From NCBI GenBank assembly GCA_028287135.1, contig JAQBQE010000043.1:1-55672 (forward strand): a stretch of DNA of 55,672 bases. Direction: 5' to 3'. The first letter of the stretch is position 1. The number at the start of each line of letters is the position of its first letter. Positions 17,335-26,398 of this stretch are shown here, piece after piece. Source of the stretch: Myxococcales bacterium. GTDB taxonomy: Bacteria; Myxococcota_A; Polyangia; Haliangiales; Haliangiaceae. The notes beneath the pieces are model-generated. The model saw nothing but the letters and a program-made list of their open reading frames with translations, did not search any database and had not been told where the DNA came from. The position numbers and the translations under genes are program-made.

Positions 17335-17601
17335 ATGGACGTCGACCAGCGCATCGTGAATCAGACCCGCAACGAGATCCTGAGCCTACTCTCCGAGGAC
17401 GAGCTCGGATTTGTCAGCACGGCGGAACAGGGACGCATTCCCGAAGGTGACGAATACCTCGATCTGGAACACCCCGAGCTCGGCGTGCTGCGGGCAGAGC
17501 CGAACACGCCAGCGGCGCACGCACTGCCGCGCAACGCGGTCAGCGACGCGACCTGGGGAAAGATCCTGACCGTGCTCCAGACCCCGATCCAGCCGAGCTG
17601 A
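17335..17601 (+). CDS. Hypothetical protein, 88 aa
   Basis: This acidic, soluble protein has a helical N-terminal half (VDQRIVNQTRNEILSLLSED) and a Pro-rich middle (LEHPELGVLRAEPNTPAAHA). A good ggagg lies seven bases upstream of the ATG at 17335. I do not recognise the family. It is followed after 45 bp by another unknown soluble protein on the same strand, and they may be co-expressed. Confidence 0.6.
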   Translation: MDVDQRIVNQTRNEILSLLSEDELGFVSTAEQGRIPEGDEYLDLEHPELGVLRAEPNTPAAHALPRNAVSDATWGKILTVLQTPIQPS

Positions 17602-17646
17602 ACGCGCTCGTCACGCGGTACGTGCCGTGCAGCTTCGATCACCAGC

Positions 17647-18132
17647 ATGCTGGACGTGAACACTTTTCCGGCGATCGTGCGGTCCACGGTACCGTTCGTC
17701 TCGGATCTGAGCGACGGCGACGTCCGGACGATCCTGAAGCTCGCGTTCCTCACGGCCGAGATCGACCTCGATGAAAGCCCCGAGGAGCTCGACCTCCTGA
17801 ATCTGGCGGGGGAGCTACTCTGGGAACTGATTGGCTGCGAGCCCCAGGGTATTCCGATCGTCTCCCCGCTGCCGCTGCCGATCGATCGCGAGGAACGCAG
17901 CTGGCGCATTTGCGAGCTCGTCAGCCAGCTGCCGTCGAAGGAGGCGCGCGAGCTCGCGTACACGATCGCGTACCTGTTCACGGTCCAGGATCTGTATGTC
18001 GCCCGCGTCGAGAGCGAGCTTCTCGACGAGCTACGCCAGCGGCTCGCGATCGAGCCCGACCGAGCGGCCGCGCTGGTAGCCAACGCCGCCACGATCGCCA
18101 CGCCCGGCGCCACCGATGCCGCTCCATCGTGA
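17647..18132 (+). CDS. Hypothetical all-helical protein, possibly TerB-like
   Basis: The 161-residue protein is acidic and predicted helical throughout. The layout of two Asp/Glu-rich helical stretches (LKLAFLTAEIDLDESPEELD and LAYTIAYLFTVQDLYVARVE) followed by a final helix (ESELLDELRQRLAIEPDRAA) resembles TerB-like tellurite-resistance folds, in which acidic residues bind metal. This is a pattern-based guess, not a recognised motif. It is convergent with the RND pump gene, whose stop is 3 bp away. Confidence 0.55.
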   Translation: MLDVNTFPAIVRSTVPFVSDLSDGDVRTILKLAFLTAEIDLDESPEELDLLNLAGELLWELIGCEPQGIPIVSPLPLPIDREERSWRICELVSQLPSKEARELAYTIAYLFTVQDLYVARVESELLDELRQRLAIEPDRAAALVANAATIATPGATDAAPS

Positions 18133-18135
18133 GCG

Positions 18136-21100
18136 TCAGTCGTTGCGCCGGTCCTCGCGCCGCGCCGACCACACGTAGAGCGCGGGGACGACGAACAAGT
18201 TGAGCAGCGTCGAGGTCAGCAGGCCGCCGAGGATGACCACGCCCATCGGAGCCTGGATCTCGTTCCCGGGCTCACCGGCCGCGATCACGAGCGGCACGAG
18301 CGCGAGCCCGGCACACAGCGCCGTCATCAGTACCGGGCTCAGCCGCTCGAGCGAGCCGCGCTGAACCGCCTCGGCGAGCGACGCGCCCTCGACACGCCGC
18401 ACGTGCTCGTAGTGCGAGAGCAACATGATGCCGTTGCGGGTCGCGATCCCGAACAGCGTGATGAAGCCGACCAGGGAGCCGATCGACAGGATGCGATCGG
18501 TGGCGAACACCGCGACGACACCGCCGATCAACGCGAGCGGAAGGTTGGCCATGATCACGAGCGCTCGCGCGGTCGACGAGAACGCGAGCTGCAGCACCAG
18601 GAAGATCGCCACGATCACGCCAAGCCCGAGGAGTAGAAGCGTCCGGCTCGCGCGCTCCTGACTCTCGAACTGACCGCCGTAGACGACGTGATAGCCCTCG
18701 GGCAGCACGATCTCGCGTTCGACGCGCTCGCGGATCTCACCGACCACCGAGCCGAGGTCGCGACCACTGACGTTGGCCATCACGACCATCTTTCGCTGCG
18801 TCCCCTCGCGGACGATCGTGTTCGGCCCGACGTCACGGCGCACGGTCGCCAGCATGCCGAGCGGCAGCAGCGAGTGGCCCGGCACGTCGATCGGGAGCCG
18901 GCGGAGATCCTCGACGTCGCGCTCGGCGGGCTCGTACCGGACCACGACATCGTAGGACCGCTGTCCCTCGAGGATCTGGGTGACCGTCTTTCCCGCGAGC
19001 GCGACCTCCATGGTCTCGGCGAGCTCGCCACGGTGGGTGCCGGCACGCGCGACCCGGTCCAGATCGAAATCGACGACCACCTGTGGAATGTCGGTCTGTT
19101 GCTCGATCGCGACGTCGACCGCTCCGTCGACCTGCTCCATCACCCGGCGGATCTGTTCCGCATGGAGCCGCAGGGTGAACAGGTCGTCACCGAACAGCTT
19201 GACCGCGATCCCGGCGCGCGTCCCCGACAGCATGTGATCGATGCGATGCGAGATCGGTTGACCGATCGTGATGCTCATCCCCGGGACCGTCGCCAGCGCG
19301 CGCCGCAGCTCGCCGAGCAGCTCATCGCGCCCCCGCGTGCTCCGCTGCAGGCGGACCTCGATCTCGGTCGCATTGACGTCCTGCGCGTGTTCGTCGAGCT
19401 CGGCACGGCCCGTGCGGCGCGCGGTCGACACCACCTCGGGGAATCCGAGCAGGATCTTCTCGATCCGGCGTCCGCGCGCGTCGGATTCTGCGAGCGATGT
19501 CCCGGGCAGCGTGACGGCGTTGATCGTCAGCGCACCTTCGTTGAACTCGGGGAGGAACGATCGACCAAGGAACGGCAGCAGGGCGCCAGCGCCAGCGGCG
19601 AGCAGCAGTGCGATCGCCACGGTCTTGCGGATGTGACGCTGGGTCCAGGCGAGCGGCGTCACGTAGCGCCGCTTCAACCAGCGGACGAGGAAGCCATCGC
19701 CGTGGGGCCTGGTCGCGAGCCTCGGAAGCAGCACCGCGCACAACGCGGGGGTCACCGTCAGCGCGACCACGAGCGAGGTGAAGATCGCGATCAGGTACGC
19801 GAAGCCGAGAGGAAACAGCAGTCGCCCCTCGACCCCGGTCAGAAAGAACACCGGCACGAACACCAGCATCACGATCACGGTCGCGAACACGATCGACCCA
19901 CGAACCTCGCGCGAGGCCTCGTAGATCACATCGAGCGCTGGCTTGCGTTCGAGCTCGGGCACCGTCGCGTTCTCGCGCAGCCGACGCACTACGTTCTCGA
20001 CATCGATGATGGCGTCATCGACGAGGGCTCCGATCGCGATGGTCAGACCTCCGAGCGTCATCGTGTTGATGCCGGCCCCGAGCCACTCGAGGACGATCAC
20101 CGCGACGAGCAACGAGATCGGCAGAGCAAGCGCCGAGATCAACGTGGCGCGAACATTGACCAGAAACAGCAGGATGATGACGACCACCAGGATCGCGCCA
20201 TCGCGCAATGCGACCGCCACGTTGTTCACCGCCGTGTCGATGAACTCGGCCTGGCGAAACAGCTGGCGTTCGATCGTCATCCCTTTCGGCAAGCTCTTCT
20301 CGACGGCCTCGAGCTCGCGGTCGATCGCCTGCGTCAGCGCGATCGTGTTCGTCCCCGGCTGCTTGCTGATCGCCATCACGACACCTTGCTCGCCATTGAC
20401 CGAGCCCTCGCCCAGGCGCACGGCCGCGCCGACCTCGACCTTCGCCACGAGGCCGACCGTGACCGACGCGCCTTCGCGCGTGGCGACCACCACGCGCTCG
20501 AGGTCCTCGCGCGAGCGCAGCCGACCCAGGCCACGCACGAGGTTCTGCTGCGGACCGCGGATGACGAACCCACCGGTCGTGTTCTGGTTCGATGTCTCGA
20601 TCGCGTGCCCGACCTCGTCGAGCGTCACCCCGTGGCGGCGCAGGCGATCTGGATCGATCTCGACGTGAAACTGGCGGACGCCGCCTCCGATCGGCACGAC
20701 CTGCGCCACGCCCTGAACGCCGAGGAGCCGACGCCGGACGATCCACTCGGCGGCGTCGCGCACCTCGTACGCGGGCATCCCGTGGCCGCGCAACCCGACG
20801 AACATGATCTCGCCCATCACCGAGGACATCGGCGCCAGCTGCGGCGCTGGAACATCGGGAGGCAGCTGCGTCTGGGCGAGCGGCAACCGCTCGTTGACAA
20901 GCTGTCGCGCGCGCACCATCTCGGTGCCCCATCCGAACTCGACCCACACGATCGAGATTCCGACTCCCGACGACGACCGGACCCGCCGGACGTCGGTCTG
21001 CCCGTTCATCGCGGTCTCGATCGGCGCGGTGATCAGCGACTCGACCTCCTCGGGCGCGAGCCCATGCGATTCGGTCACGATCGTGACGGTCGGTGCCGTC

Positions 21101-21231
21101 AGGTCAGGAAACACGTCGACCGGCATCCGGGCCACCGCGAACGCACCGTAGACCGACACCGCGAGCGCGATCACGAGCACCACGGCTCGCTGGTCGAGCG
21201 ACCACCGGATGACGCCATCGAGCATCTTCAT
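18136..21231 (-). CDS. Heavy-metal efflux RND pump (CusA/CzcA family)
   Basis: The 1031-residue inner-membrane RND transporter is full length. TM1 is followed by RMPVDVFPDLTAPTVTIVTE, typical of the heavy-metal efflux subfamily. TM4 has the proton-relay acidic signature GALVDDAIIDVENVVRR, and late TM segments include GVIVAIFLVLQLAF and ITLFGIATRNGIMLLSHYEH. It works with the adaptor and outer-membrane factor upstream in the same operon to move metal ions out. Whether the cargo is monovalent (Cu, Ag) or divalent (Zn, Co, Cd) cannot be settled by eye. It is the last gene of the operon, 9 bp after the adaptor. Confidence 0.95.
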   Translation of the reverse strand: MKMLDGVIRWSLDQRAVVLVIALAVSVYGAFAVARMPVDVFPDLTAPTVTIVTESHGLAPEEVESLITAPIETAMNGQTDVRRVRSSSGVGISIVWVEFGWGTEMVRARQLVNERLPLAQTQLPPDVPAPQLAPMSSVMGEIMFVGLRGHGMPAYEVRDAAEWIVRRRLLGVQGVAQVVPIGGGVRQFHVEIDPDRLRRHGVTLDEVGHAIETSNQNTTGGFVIRGPQQNLVRGLGRLRSREDLERVVVATREGASVTVGLVAKVEVGAAVRLGEGSVNGEQGVVMAISKQPGTNTIALTQAIDRELEAVEKSLPKGMTIERQLFRQAEFIDTAVNNVAVALRDGAILVVVIILLFLVNVRATLISALALPISLLVAVIVLEWLGAGINTMTLGGLTIAIGALVDDAIIDVENVVRRLRENATVPELERKPALDVIYEASREVRGSIVFATVIVMLVFVPVFFLTGVEGRLLFPLGFAYLIAIFTSLVVALTVTPALCAVLLPRLATRPHGDGFLVRWLKRRYVTPLAWTQRHIRKTVAIALLLAAGAGALLPFLGRSFLPEFNEGALTINAVTLPGTSLAESDARGRRIEKILLGFPEVVSTARRTGRAELDEHAQDVNATEIEVRLQRSTRGRDELLGELRRALATVPGMSITIGQPISHRIDHMLSGTRAGIAVKLFGDDLFTLRLHAEQIRRVMEQVDGAVDVAIEQQTDIPQVVVDFDLDRVARAGTHRGELAETMEVALAGKTVTQILEGQRSYDVVVRYEPAERDVEDLRRLPIDVPGHSLLPLGMLATVRRDVGPNTIVREGTQRKMVVMANVSGRDLGSVVGEIRERVEREIVLPEGYHVVYGGQFESQERASRTLLLLGLGVIVAIFLVLQLAFSSTARALVIMANLPLALIGGVVAVFATDRILSIGSLVGFITLFGIATRNGIMLLSHYEHVRRVEGASLAEAVQRGSLERLSPVLMTALCAGLALVPLVIAAGEPGNEIQAPMGVVILGGLLTSTLLNLFVVPALYVWSARREDRRND

Positions 21232-21240
21232 GGCGTCCTC

Positions 21241-22761
21241 CTAGTGCGCATGACCGTGCTCCGGCACCGCGCCACCCGAGGCTGCGAGCTTGATGTCGTA
21301 CGCTCCGCGCGTGACCACACGCTCGCCCTTCGCGAGCCCTGCTTTGACCTCGACCCACCCGCCAGACCGGGCGCCCAGGTGCAGGACACGACGCTCGAAC
21401 GACTCGCCCTCGACCTGGACGTACGCCACCTTCCGACCGGCGTCGTCGACGATCGCCGTCTCGGACACCGCCAGCGCACGCACGGCTGCCCCGGTCTCGA
21501 TCCACACCGTCGCGAAGCTGCCGATCCGCAGCCGCTCGTCGGGGTTCGGCAGCTCGAAGATGATCGGAACGGTGCGGGTCTTCTCGTCGACCAGCTGGCC
21601 GATCGTCACCACCCGCCCCTCGGGTGGCGCGATCGTGATCGGCCGGTCGTTGCCATCGACGCGGAACGATGCGCGCGTAGCTCCCTCGACCGACGCGACA
21701 TCCGGCTCGAACACATCGGCGTGCAGCCACAGCCGGCTCATGTCGACGACCGTGAACAGCAGGTCGCCGTCCTCGACGGTCTGGCCCGACGAGATGTGGA
21801 TCGCCACCAGCGTCCCGGCGAGCGGTGAGCGCACCTGGAACGCGGTTCGTCCTCCACCGCGACCGGACGCCCCTGCATCGAACTGGGACAGCCGGCCTTG
21901 CGCGGCATCCACCCGTGCGCGCGCGAGCTGCGTCGCGGTCTTCGCTTCCTCGAGCTGCTTCTCGGCGATCGTCCGCGCGGCCCACAGCCGCTCGCTCCGC
22001 GCGAGCTGACTCTCCGCCGCGGCGAGCTCGACGCGGCCCTGCCGGAGCTCCGACGCGAGGGTCACCCGGTCGCCGGTGTTCTCGACCTGCGGCGTGATCC
22101 GCGCGAGCACCTGCCCCACGCTGACCCGGGCCCCGAGCACGGGCGCCGGCGCGTCGATCACCACGCGGCCATGGGCGGTCGCGGTCAACCGCGCCTCGCG
22201 GCCCGCCGTCGCGCGAATCTCCCCGGTGGTACGGAGCGTGGGCACCAGCTCGCGCTCCTCGGCAACCGAGGTCGCGAAGTCCGTCGACCAGGCGGTCTCC
22301 TTCAGGAAGCTGATGCGACCCGGCGGATCGTCCGGAGGCGCAGGGAGCCTGGCGCCCGCCGCGTACACCGTGCACTCCGTGGTGACCTCGTCCTTCGTCG
22401 CTCCGTGCTCGAGCCGCAGCGTGAGCGTGCACGGACCGGGCGTCGTCGGGGTCAGCGCAGGGCGGAAGACGCCCGGGCGCGCCGGTGCATCGGCCCTGCT
22501 CTCGACCACAGCGCCGGCCTTGCTCCGCAGGATCGCGACGAGCGTGCCCTCCGTGACCGGCCGATGTCCCTCGAGCCGCGTCACGTGGGCGGCGAGCACC
22601 GACGGCTGTCCTGCCACGAACGGTGGGTGCTCGACAAAGAGCTCGTGCTGCGCCGTCCAGCTCGTCCGCGATTCGCTGTGCGGCTCGTCCGCGCCCTCAC
22701 GCTCGGGCCCCCGTGATCCACACCCGGCAATCGCGAGGATCGAGATGATGAGACGCCTCAT
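21241..22761 (-). CDS. RND efflux periplasmic adaptor (CusB/CzcB family), lipoprotein
   Basis: The 506-residue membrane fusion protein has a short signal with lipobox LAIAGC (Cys14). A beta-rich N-terminal domain of about 130 residues follows, then the hairpin and lipoyl halves (LTATAHGRVVIDAPAPVLGA; FQVRSPLAGTLVAIHISSGQ), a beta-barrel part and a C-terminal membrane-proximal domain. The tail ends in HGHAH, a possible metal-binding end. It links the pump to the TolC-type channel. Its start overlaps the stop of the TolC gene (ATGA, 22758-22761), so translation is coupled. Confidence 0.92.
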   Translation of the reverse strand: MRRLIISILAIAGCGSRGPEREGADEPHSESRTSWTAQHELFVEHPPFVAGQPSVLAAHVTRLEGHRPVTEGTLVAILRSKAGAVVESRADAPARPGVFRPALTPTTPGPCTLTLRLEHGATKDEVTTECTVYAAGARLPAPPDDPPGRISFLKETAWSTDFATSVAEERELVPTLRTTGEIRATAGREARLTATAHGRVVIDAPAPVLGARVSVGQVLARITPQVENTGDRVTLASELRQGRVELAAAESQLARSERLWAARTIAEKQLEEAKTATQLARARVDAAQGRLSQFDAGASGRGGGRTAFQVRSPLAGTLVAIHISSGQTVEDGDLLFTVVDMSRLWLHADVFEPDVASVEGATRASFRVDGNDRPITIAPPEGRVVTIGQLVDEKTRTVPIIFELPNPDERLRIGSFATVWIETGAAVRALAVSETAIVDDAGRKVAYVQVEGESFERRVLHLGARSGGWVEVKAGLAKGERVVTRGAYDIKLAASGGAVPEHGHAH

Positions 22762-23993
22762 GGATTCCTTCCGATCGCACGCCGGAGCACCAGCTCGGCT
22801 CGTCGTGCTTCGTAGATCAGCTCGATGGCTCGGACCGCGGCGTGACGAGCTCCGCGCTCGACGTCCAGCAACTCGAGGATGGGACGATCGCCTTCGCGGT
22901 ACGCCACGCTGGCGCGCCGCTGGAGATCGTCGGCACGTTTGGCGGGGCCCGCCGCATAGGCCTCGGCCTGGGCGATCCGGAGGACGAGCTCGCGCCGTGC
23001 TTGCTCGCTCTCCGCCGACGCTTCGGCTGCCAGGGCCGTTGCCTCGCTCCGCCAGCGTCGGGCATCCGCCCGGCTGCGCTCCGCCGCAGCGCCGCCGCGG
23101 TTGAGCAGCGGAAGCTCGCCACCGATGCCGACCACATAGCCGAGCCCGTCACCGCTGGAGCTCCCCGATGACATCATGCCGACCATCACCTGGAGACGCG
23201 GGAACCAGCTGCGCTGTGCGATCGTGAGCTCGCGATCGGCATGCAGGGCACGCGCACGTGCCGCGTCCACGTCGGGACGATGGGCGCCCCGTGACGTCTC
23301 GCTCGGACGAGGCGGGATCACGAGTCGGTCGCTCGGCTCGTACGCGGTCGCCGGCTCGCCGACCAGGCCGCCGAGTCGAAGCCGTGCGATCGCCAGAGAG
23401 CGCAGCGCCGTCGCTCGCTCGTCGTCCAGCGCATCGAGCTCGAGGGCCGCACGATCGGCGTCGTAGCTCGATGCATCGCCCTGCGTGGCGCGCGAGCGGA
23501 GGGCATCCACCATGGTGGCCAGCGAGGTCCGTGCGGCGTCAAGCCGTGCCACCGACTCACGTGCGTGAACGGCGTCCAGGTACGCCTGTCGGGCTTCGAT
23601 CTCGAGCAGCCACGCTTCGCGGTCGACGGTCAGTCGCTCGGCGTCCGCATTCGCCCGCGCTCCCGCGACCGCGAGCCTCCGGCGTCCTGCGAGGTCGACC
23701 GGCCACTCGAGCCGAACGAAGTCGTCATGCGCATCGATACCGGGTACGGCCTCCCGTTCGTAGCTGAGCGTGGGGTTCGGCACCACGGCAGCGACGGTCA
23801 CGGCCGCGCGGGCCGCACGCTTCCGGTCTGCGAACACCTCGCTGCGAGGGGAACGCGCCAGGACTCGCTGCAAGAACGTAGCTTCGTCGAGCGTCGGCAG
23901 ACCGACGCCCTCGTCCGCGTGGGTGGGAACGGGCTGCACCACGACGAGCGTCATGGCGAGACCGGCCACCACGCGGGTGATCCGCGGGAGCAT
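22758..23993 (-). CDS. TolC-family outer-membrane efflux channel (CusC/CzcC type)
   Basis: The 411-residue protein has a signal peptide ending near PTHADEG and two internally related long-helix and strand repeats of the outer-membrane efflux fold (VLARSPRSEVFADRKRAARA in the first; DVDAARARALHADRELTIAQ in the second). The beta-strand segments carry NPTLSYEREAV and LQVMVGMMSSGSSSG. The tail GDRPILELLDVERGARHAAV is typical of the family's last helix. It forms the outer-membrane exit duct for the RND pump encoded downstream. Confidence 0.9.
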   Translation of the reverse strand: MLPRITRVVAGLAMTLVVVQPVPTHADEGVGLPTLDEATFLQRVLARSPRSEVFADRKRAARAAVTVAAVVPNPTLSYEREAVPGIDAHDDFVRLEWPVDLAGRRRLAVAGARANADAERLTVDREAWLLEIEARQAYLDAVHARESVARLDAARTSLATMVDALRSRATQGDASSYDADRAALELDALDDERATALRSLAIARLRLGGLVGEPATAYEPSDRLVIPPRPSETSRGAHRPDVDAARARALHADRELTIAQRSWFPRLQVMVGMMSSGSSSGDGLGYVVGIGGELPLLNRGGAAAERSRADARRWRSEATALAAEASAESEQARRELVLRIAQAEAYAAGPAKRADDLQRRASVAYREGDRPILELLDVERGARHAAVRAIELIYEARRAELVLRRAIGRNP

Positions 23994-24058
23994 GAAAACC
24001 TCCAGAGCAAGAGCCGCCCTCGCAGGAGGGCATACACACGGTTTGCGACCGGGGGGAC

Positions 24059-24373
24059 TCAGCCGATCGGAGGACGGTGCGGAGGCTCGAGAGAATTGAG
24101 ATCGATCAGCGTCGGCGGCACCCGCGTGGCGATCGATGCCCGGGTCTCCACGGACGAGGTCGCCGTGATCGTCGGGGCGACGTTGACCTGCGTGTGATGG
24201 CAGCTACACAGGTGCATGAGACCGGTGCATCCGTGCTCGTCGCCAGGATCGTGATGAGCCGTGTGATCCGCAGCTTCCACCTCGAGCGCGTGCTCGACGA
24301 GGTGGACGACCTGCTCCGTCAGCTCCACCGTGGGGAGCACGGCGAGCAGCAGGAGGATCGAGAGCAGTCGCAT
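24059..24373 (-). CDS. His/Cys-rich secreted small protein heading the metal-efflux operon
   Basis: The 104-residue protein has a hydrophobic signal (MRLLSILLLLAVLPTVELTE), then a His-rich stretch (VVHLVEHALEVEAADHTAHH) and a C/H cluster (HGCTGLMHLCSCHHTQ) suited to metal binding. The C-terminal 45 residues are Thr/Pro/Ser-rich. It lies upstream of the TolC, adaptor and pump genes on the same strand (65 bp gap), so a periplasmic metal-sequestering or sensing role is likely. A TTG three codons earlier is an alternative start; the ATG at 24373 is better. Confidence 0.7.
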   Translation of the reverse strand: MRLLSILLLLAVLPTVELTEQVVHLVEHALEVEAADHTAHHDPGDEHGCTGLMHLCSCHHTQVNVAPTITATSSVETRASIATRVPPTLIDLNSLEPPHRPPIG

Positions 24374-24465
24374 CACGCACAACAGTGACCCACGCCGGGT
24401 ACCTCGTCAACGGTCCGCAACCGCGCACCGGGACGCGGTCTGGATTCTGCACCGGCATCGCCTCC

Positions 24466-25182
24466 ATGTCCCCTCCCGAGGACGAGCCCTCCGAGGTCGA
24501 GAGCCGCCGCATGTTCGACAACCTGCGCAAGGCGATCGCGTACTGGCTCGGAGGTCTCGCGAGCCAGCTCGTGGTCTTGCTGGTCGCGGCACTCGCAGGA
24601 CTTCCGTTGCCGCTGCTCCCGGTTCACCTGCTGTGGATCAGCGTCCTCACCAATGGCCTCCCTGCCCTCGCGCTCGTGATGGACCCGATCGACGACGACG
24701 CGATGCGACGGCCGCCGCATCGCCCCGGCGAGCCCTTGCTCGGAGGCCGCGAAGGGACCTCGATCGGCCTCGTCGCAGTCCTCGAGGCGGCGGTCACGAT
24801 CGGTGTCTTCGTGTGGGCGCTGCAGGACCACAGCCTCGCCAATGCGCGCGACCTCGCGTTCTCGGTCCTCGTGTTCGCGGAGCTGTTCCGCTCGGTCGCC
24901 GCACGCAGCACGACGAGGGTGTTCTGGCAGGTCGGCCCGCTGGGAAACCTGATGCTGGTCGGCGTGATCGCGGGGTCGGTGCTGCTCCACCTGGTGATCC
25001 ATCACGTACCGTGGACCAAGCACGTCCTCGAGCTCCATGCGATGTCGAGCACGGACTGGCTGCTGGTGTTCACGGTCGGGCTGATGCCGGTCACCGTGCT
25101 CGAACTGATCAAGCTCACACGTGCGCTGATGGCGATCGCCGTCCGAGACCAGACGATGAAGCGTCGGAGCTCTGGTCCATGA
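24466..25182 (+). CDS. Orphan C-terminal membrane domain of a cation P-type ATPase (truncated)
   Basis: The product (238 residues from ATG 24466; a GTG at 24385 would add 27) starts at SRRMFDNLRKAIAYWLGG. In P2-type ATPases this is the point just after the phosphorylation and nucleotide-binding domains. It runs through the last six helices (PLPLLPVHLLWISVLTNGLP, then DDDAMRRPPHRPGE, then LLVFTVGLMPVTVLELIKL). The DKTGT phosphorylation site, ATP-binding domain and first four helices are missing, so it cannot pump. The DosR-regulated CtpF belongs to the same broad class. It lies divergent from the metal-efflux operon, with the breakpoint next to that operon's promoter region. Confidence 0.75.
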   Translation: MSPPEDEPSEVESRRMFDNLRKAIAYWLGGLASQLVVLLVAALAGLPLPLLPVHLLWISVLTNGLPALALVMDPIDDDAMRRPPHRPGEPLLGGREGTSIGLVAVLEAAVTIGVFVWALQDHSLANARDLAFSVLVFAELFRSVAARSTTRVFWQVGPLGNLMLVGVIAGSVLLHLVIHHVPWTKHVLELHAMSSTDWLLVFTVGLMPVTVLELIKLTRALMAIAVRDQTMKRRSSGP

Positions 25183-25331
25183 CGCTCGGCGTGATCGCGG
25201 CGCTCGAGCGCGAGGGCTCGCGATGGGGCCGTCGTCTACGGACACGGCTCGCCCATCACGCACGGGCATTGCACCTGGACCCGCTCATGGCCGATGACCT
25301 CGTGCGCCGATGGGACGCGGGCACAACGTGA
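25179..25331 (+). CDS. Small basic protein, 50 aa, coupled to the ATPase remnant
   Basis: The ATG at 25179 overlaps the stop of the ATPase fragment (ATGA), and the ORF overlaps the start of the lipid kinase gene by 22 bases. The peptide is basic and helical (LEREGSRWGRRLRTRLAHHA, then ALHLDPLMADDLVRRW). I do not recognise it. The overlaps at both ends support a real gene in a coupled chain; its length and lack of a known family keep confidence low. Confidence 0.35.
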   Translation: MTLGVIAALEREGSRWGRRLRTRLAHHARALHLDPLMADDLVRRWDAGTT

Positions 25332-26338
25332 TCTCGGCGGGGGCGACCGATCACGTTCGGCGTCGTGCAGCAGCCCCCCGCATCGGCCTGATCATCAACG
25401 TGCGAGCGCGAGCGAATCAGCACCATCCCGATCGCTTGCGGGTGCTCGCCCGGATGATCGGCAGGCATGACCAGCTTGCGACGACGCGCTCGATCGAGGA
25501 GCTCGAACAGGCGTGCGCTCAGCTCGCGAGCGACCGTCCCGAGATCGTCGCGATCTGCGGCGGTGATGGCACCCTCCATCAGACGCTGACGGCCCTGATC
25601 CGCAGCTATGGAGACCGTCCGCTCCCTGCGATCGCGATCCTGCGCGGTGGCGCGATGAACATCGTGGCCACCTCCCTCGGGATCCACGGCCACCCGGTGG
25701 ACCACCTGCGTGCGCTGGTCGAGCTCAAGCGTCGTGGCGGCCTCGCATCGCTGCCGGCGAGCAGTCGGTTTGCCCACCCCCTCCTCCAGATCGGCGACCG
25801 CTACGGCTTCATGTTCGGCGCCGGCGTCATCCACGATTTCCTCGAGGCGTACTACGCCACCGGCCGCCCCTCGCCGCTGACCGCCGCGCGCCTCTTGCTG
25901 CGTGCCGCCGCGTCGACGCTGGTGGGAGGTCCCCTCTCGAAGCAGCTGTGTCAGCCCGTTCACGCGCACGTGGTGACGGATGGTCGGGTCTGGCCGCGCG
26001 ATCAGTTCGCTGCGCTGTGCGCCGCGACGATCGAGCAGATCGGGCTCGGGTTCCGACCGTTTTACCGGTGTCGCGAGGATGCCGAGCGATTCTCGGTGCT
26101 CGGCATCGACACCTCCCCGCTCGGGCTGCTGCGCGAGCTGCCTCGGGTCAGGGCGGGCAAGCCGATGCACCCGAGCAAGGTCATCGACGAGATCGCTCGC
26201 GAGGTCACCATCGCCTCGGCGGATCACCGTGCGCTCGGGTACATGATCGACGGAGACCTCTATGCGTGCGACGGCGCGCTGACGATCCTGCGAGGTCCTG
26301 TGCTCGAGCTGGTGCGACTCGGTTCACCTCATGGATAA
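25310..26338 (+). CDS. Diacylglycerol/lipid kinase catalytic domain protein
   Basis: The 342-residue protein belongs to the DAGK/sphingosine kinase/YegS family. The phosphate-donor motif is clear: VAICGGDGTLHQTLTAL, then AILRGGAMNIVATSLGIHG. The second domain is a beta-sandwich (YGFMFGAGVIHDFLEAYYAT; VTDGRVWPRDQF; YMIDGDLYACDGALTILRGP). It would phosphorylate a membrane lipid such as diacylglycerol using ATP. The first in-frame ATG is used; a GTG at 25328 is possible. It overlaps the small upstream ORF and is 60 bp upstream of a sensor kinase gene. Confidence 0.88.
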   Translation: MGRGHNVISAGATDHVRRRAAAPRIGLIINVRARANQHHPDRLRVLARMIGRHDQLATTRSIEELEQACAQLASDRPEIVAICGGDGTLHQTLTALIRSYGDRPLPAIAILRGGAMNIVATSLGIHGHPVDHLRALVELKRRGGLASLPASSRFAHPLLQIGDRYGFMFGAGVIHDFLEAYYATGRPSPLTAARLLLRAAASTLVGGPLSKQLCQPVHAHVVTDGRVWPRDQFAALCAATIEQIGLGFRPFYRCREDAERFSVLGIDTSPLGLLRELPRVRAGKPMHPSKVIDEIAREVTIASADHRALGYMIDGDLYACDGALTILRGPVLELVRLGSPHG

Positions 26339-26398
26339 CCGGAGCGGGGTCTGCGGGAACGCACGTTGTCGGCGGAACCGACCGCGGTAGAAGAACTC

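Noticed and set aside
18688..21828. 1046-codon open frame antisense to the RND pump
   Set aside because: The composition is dominated by Arg, His, Asp and Leu, as expected for the complement of a GC-rich gene, and the pump on the other strand is certain.
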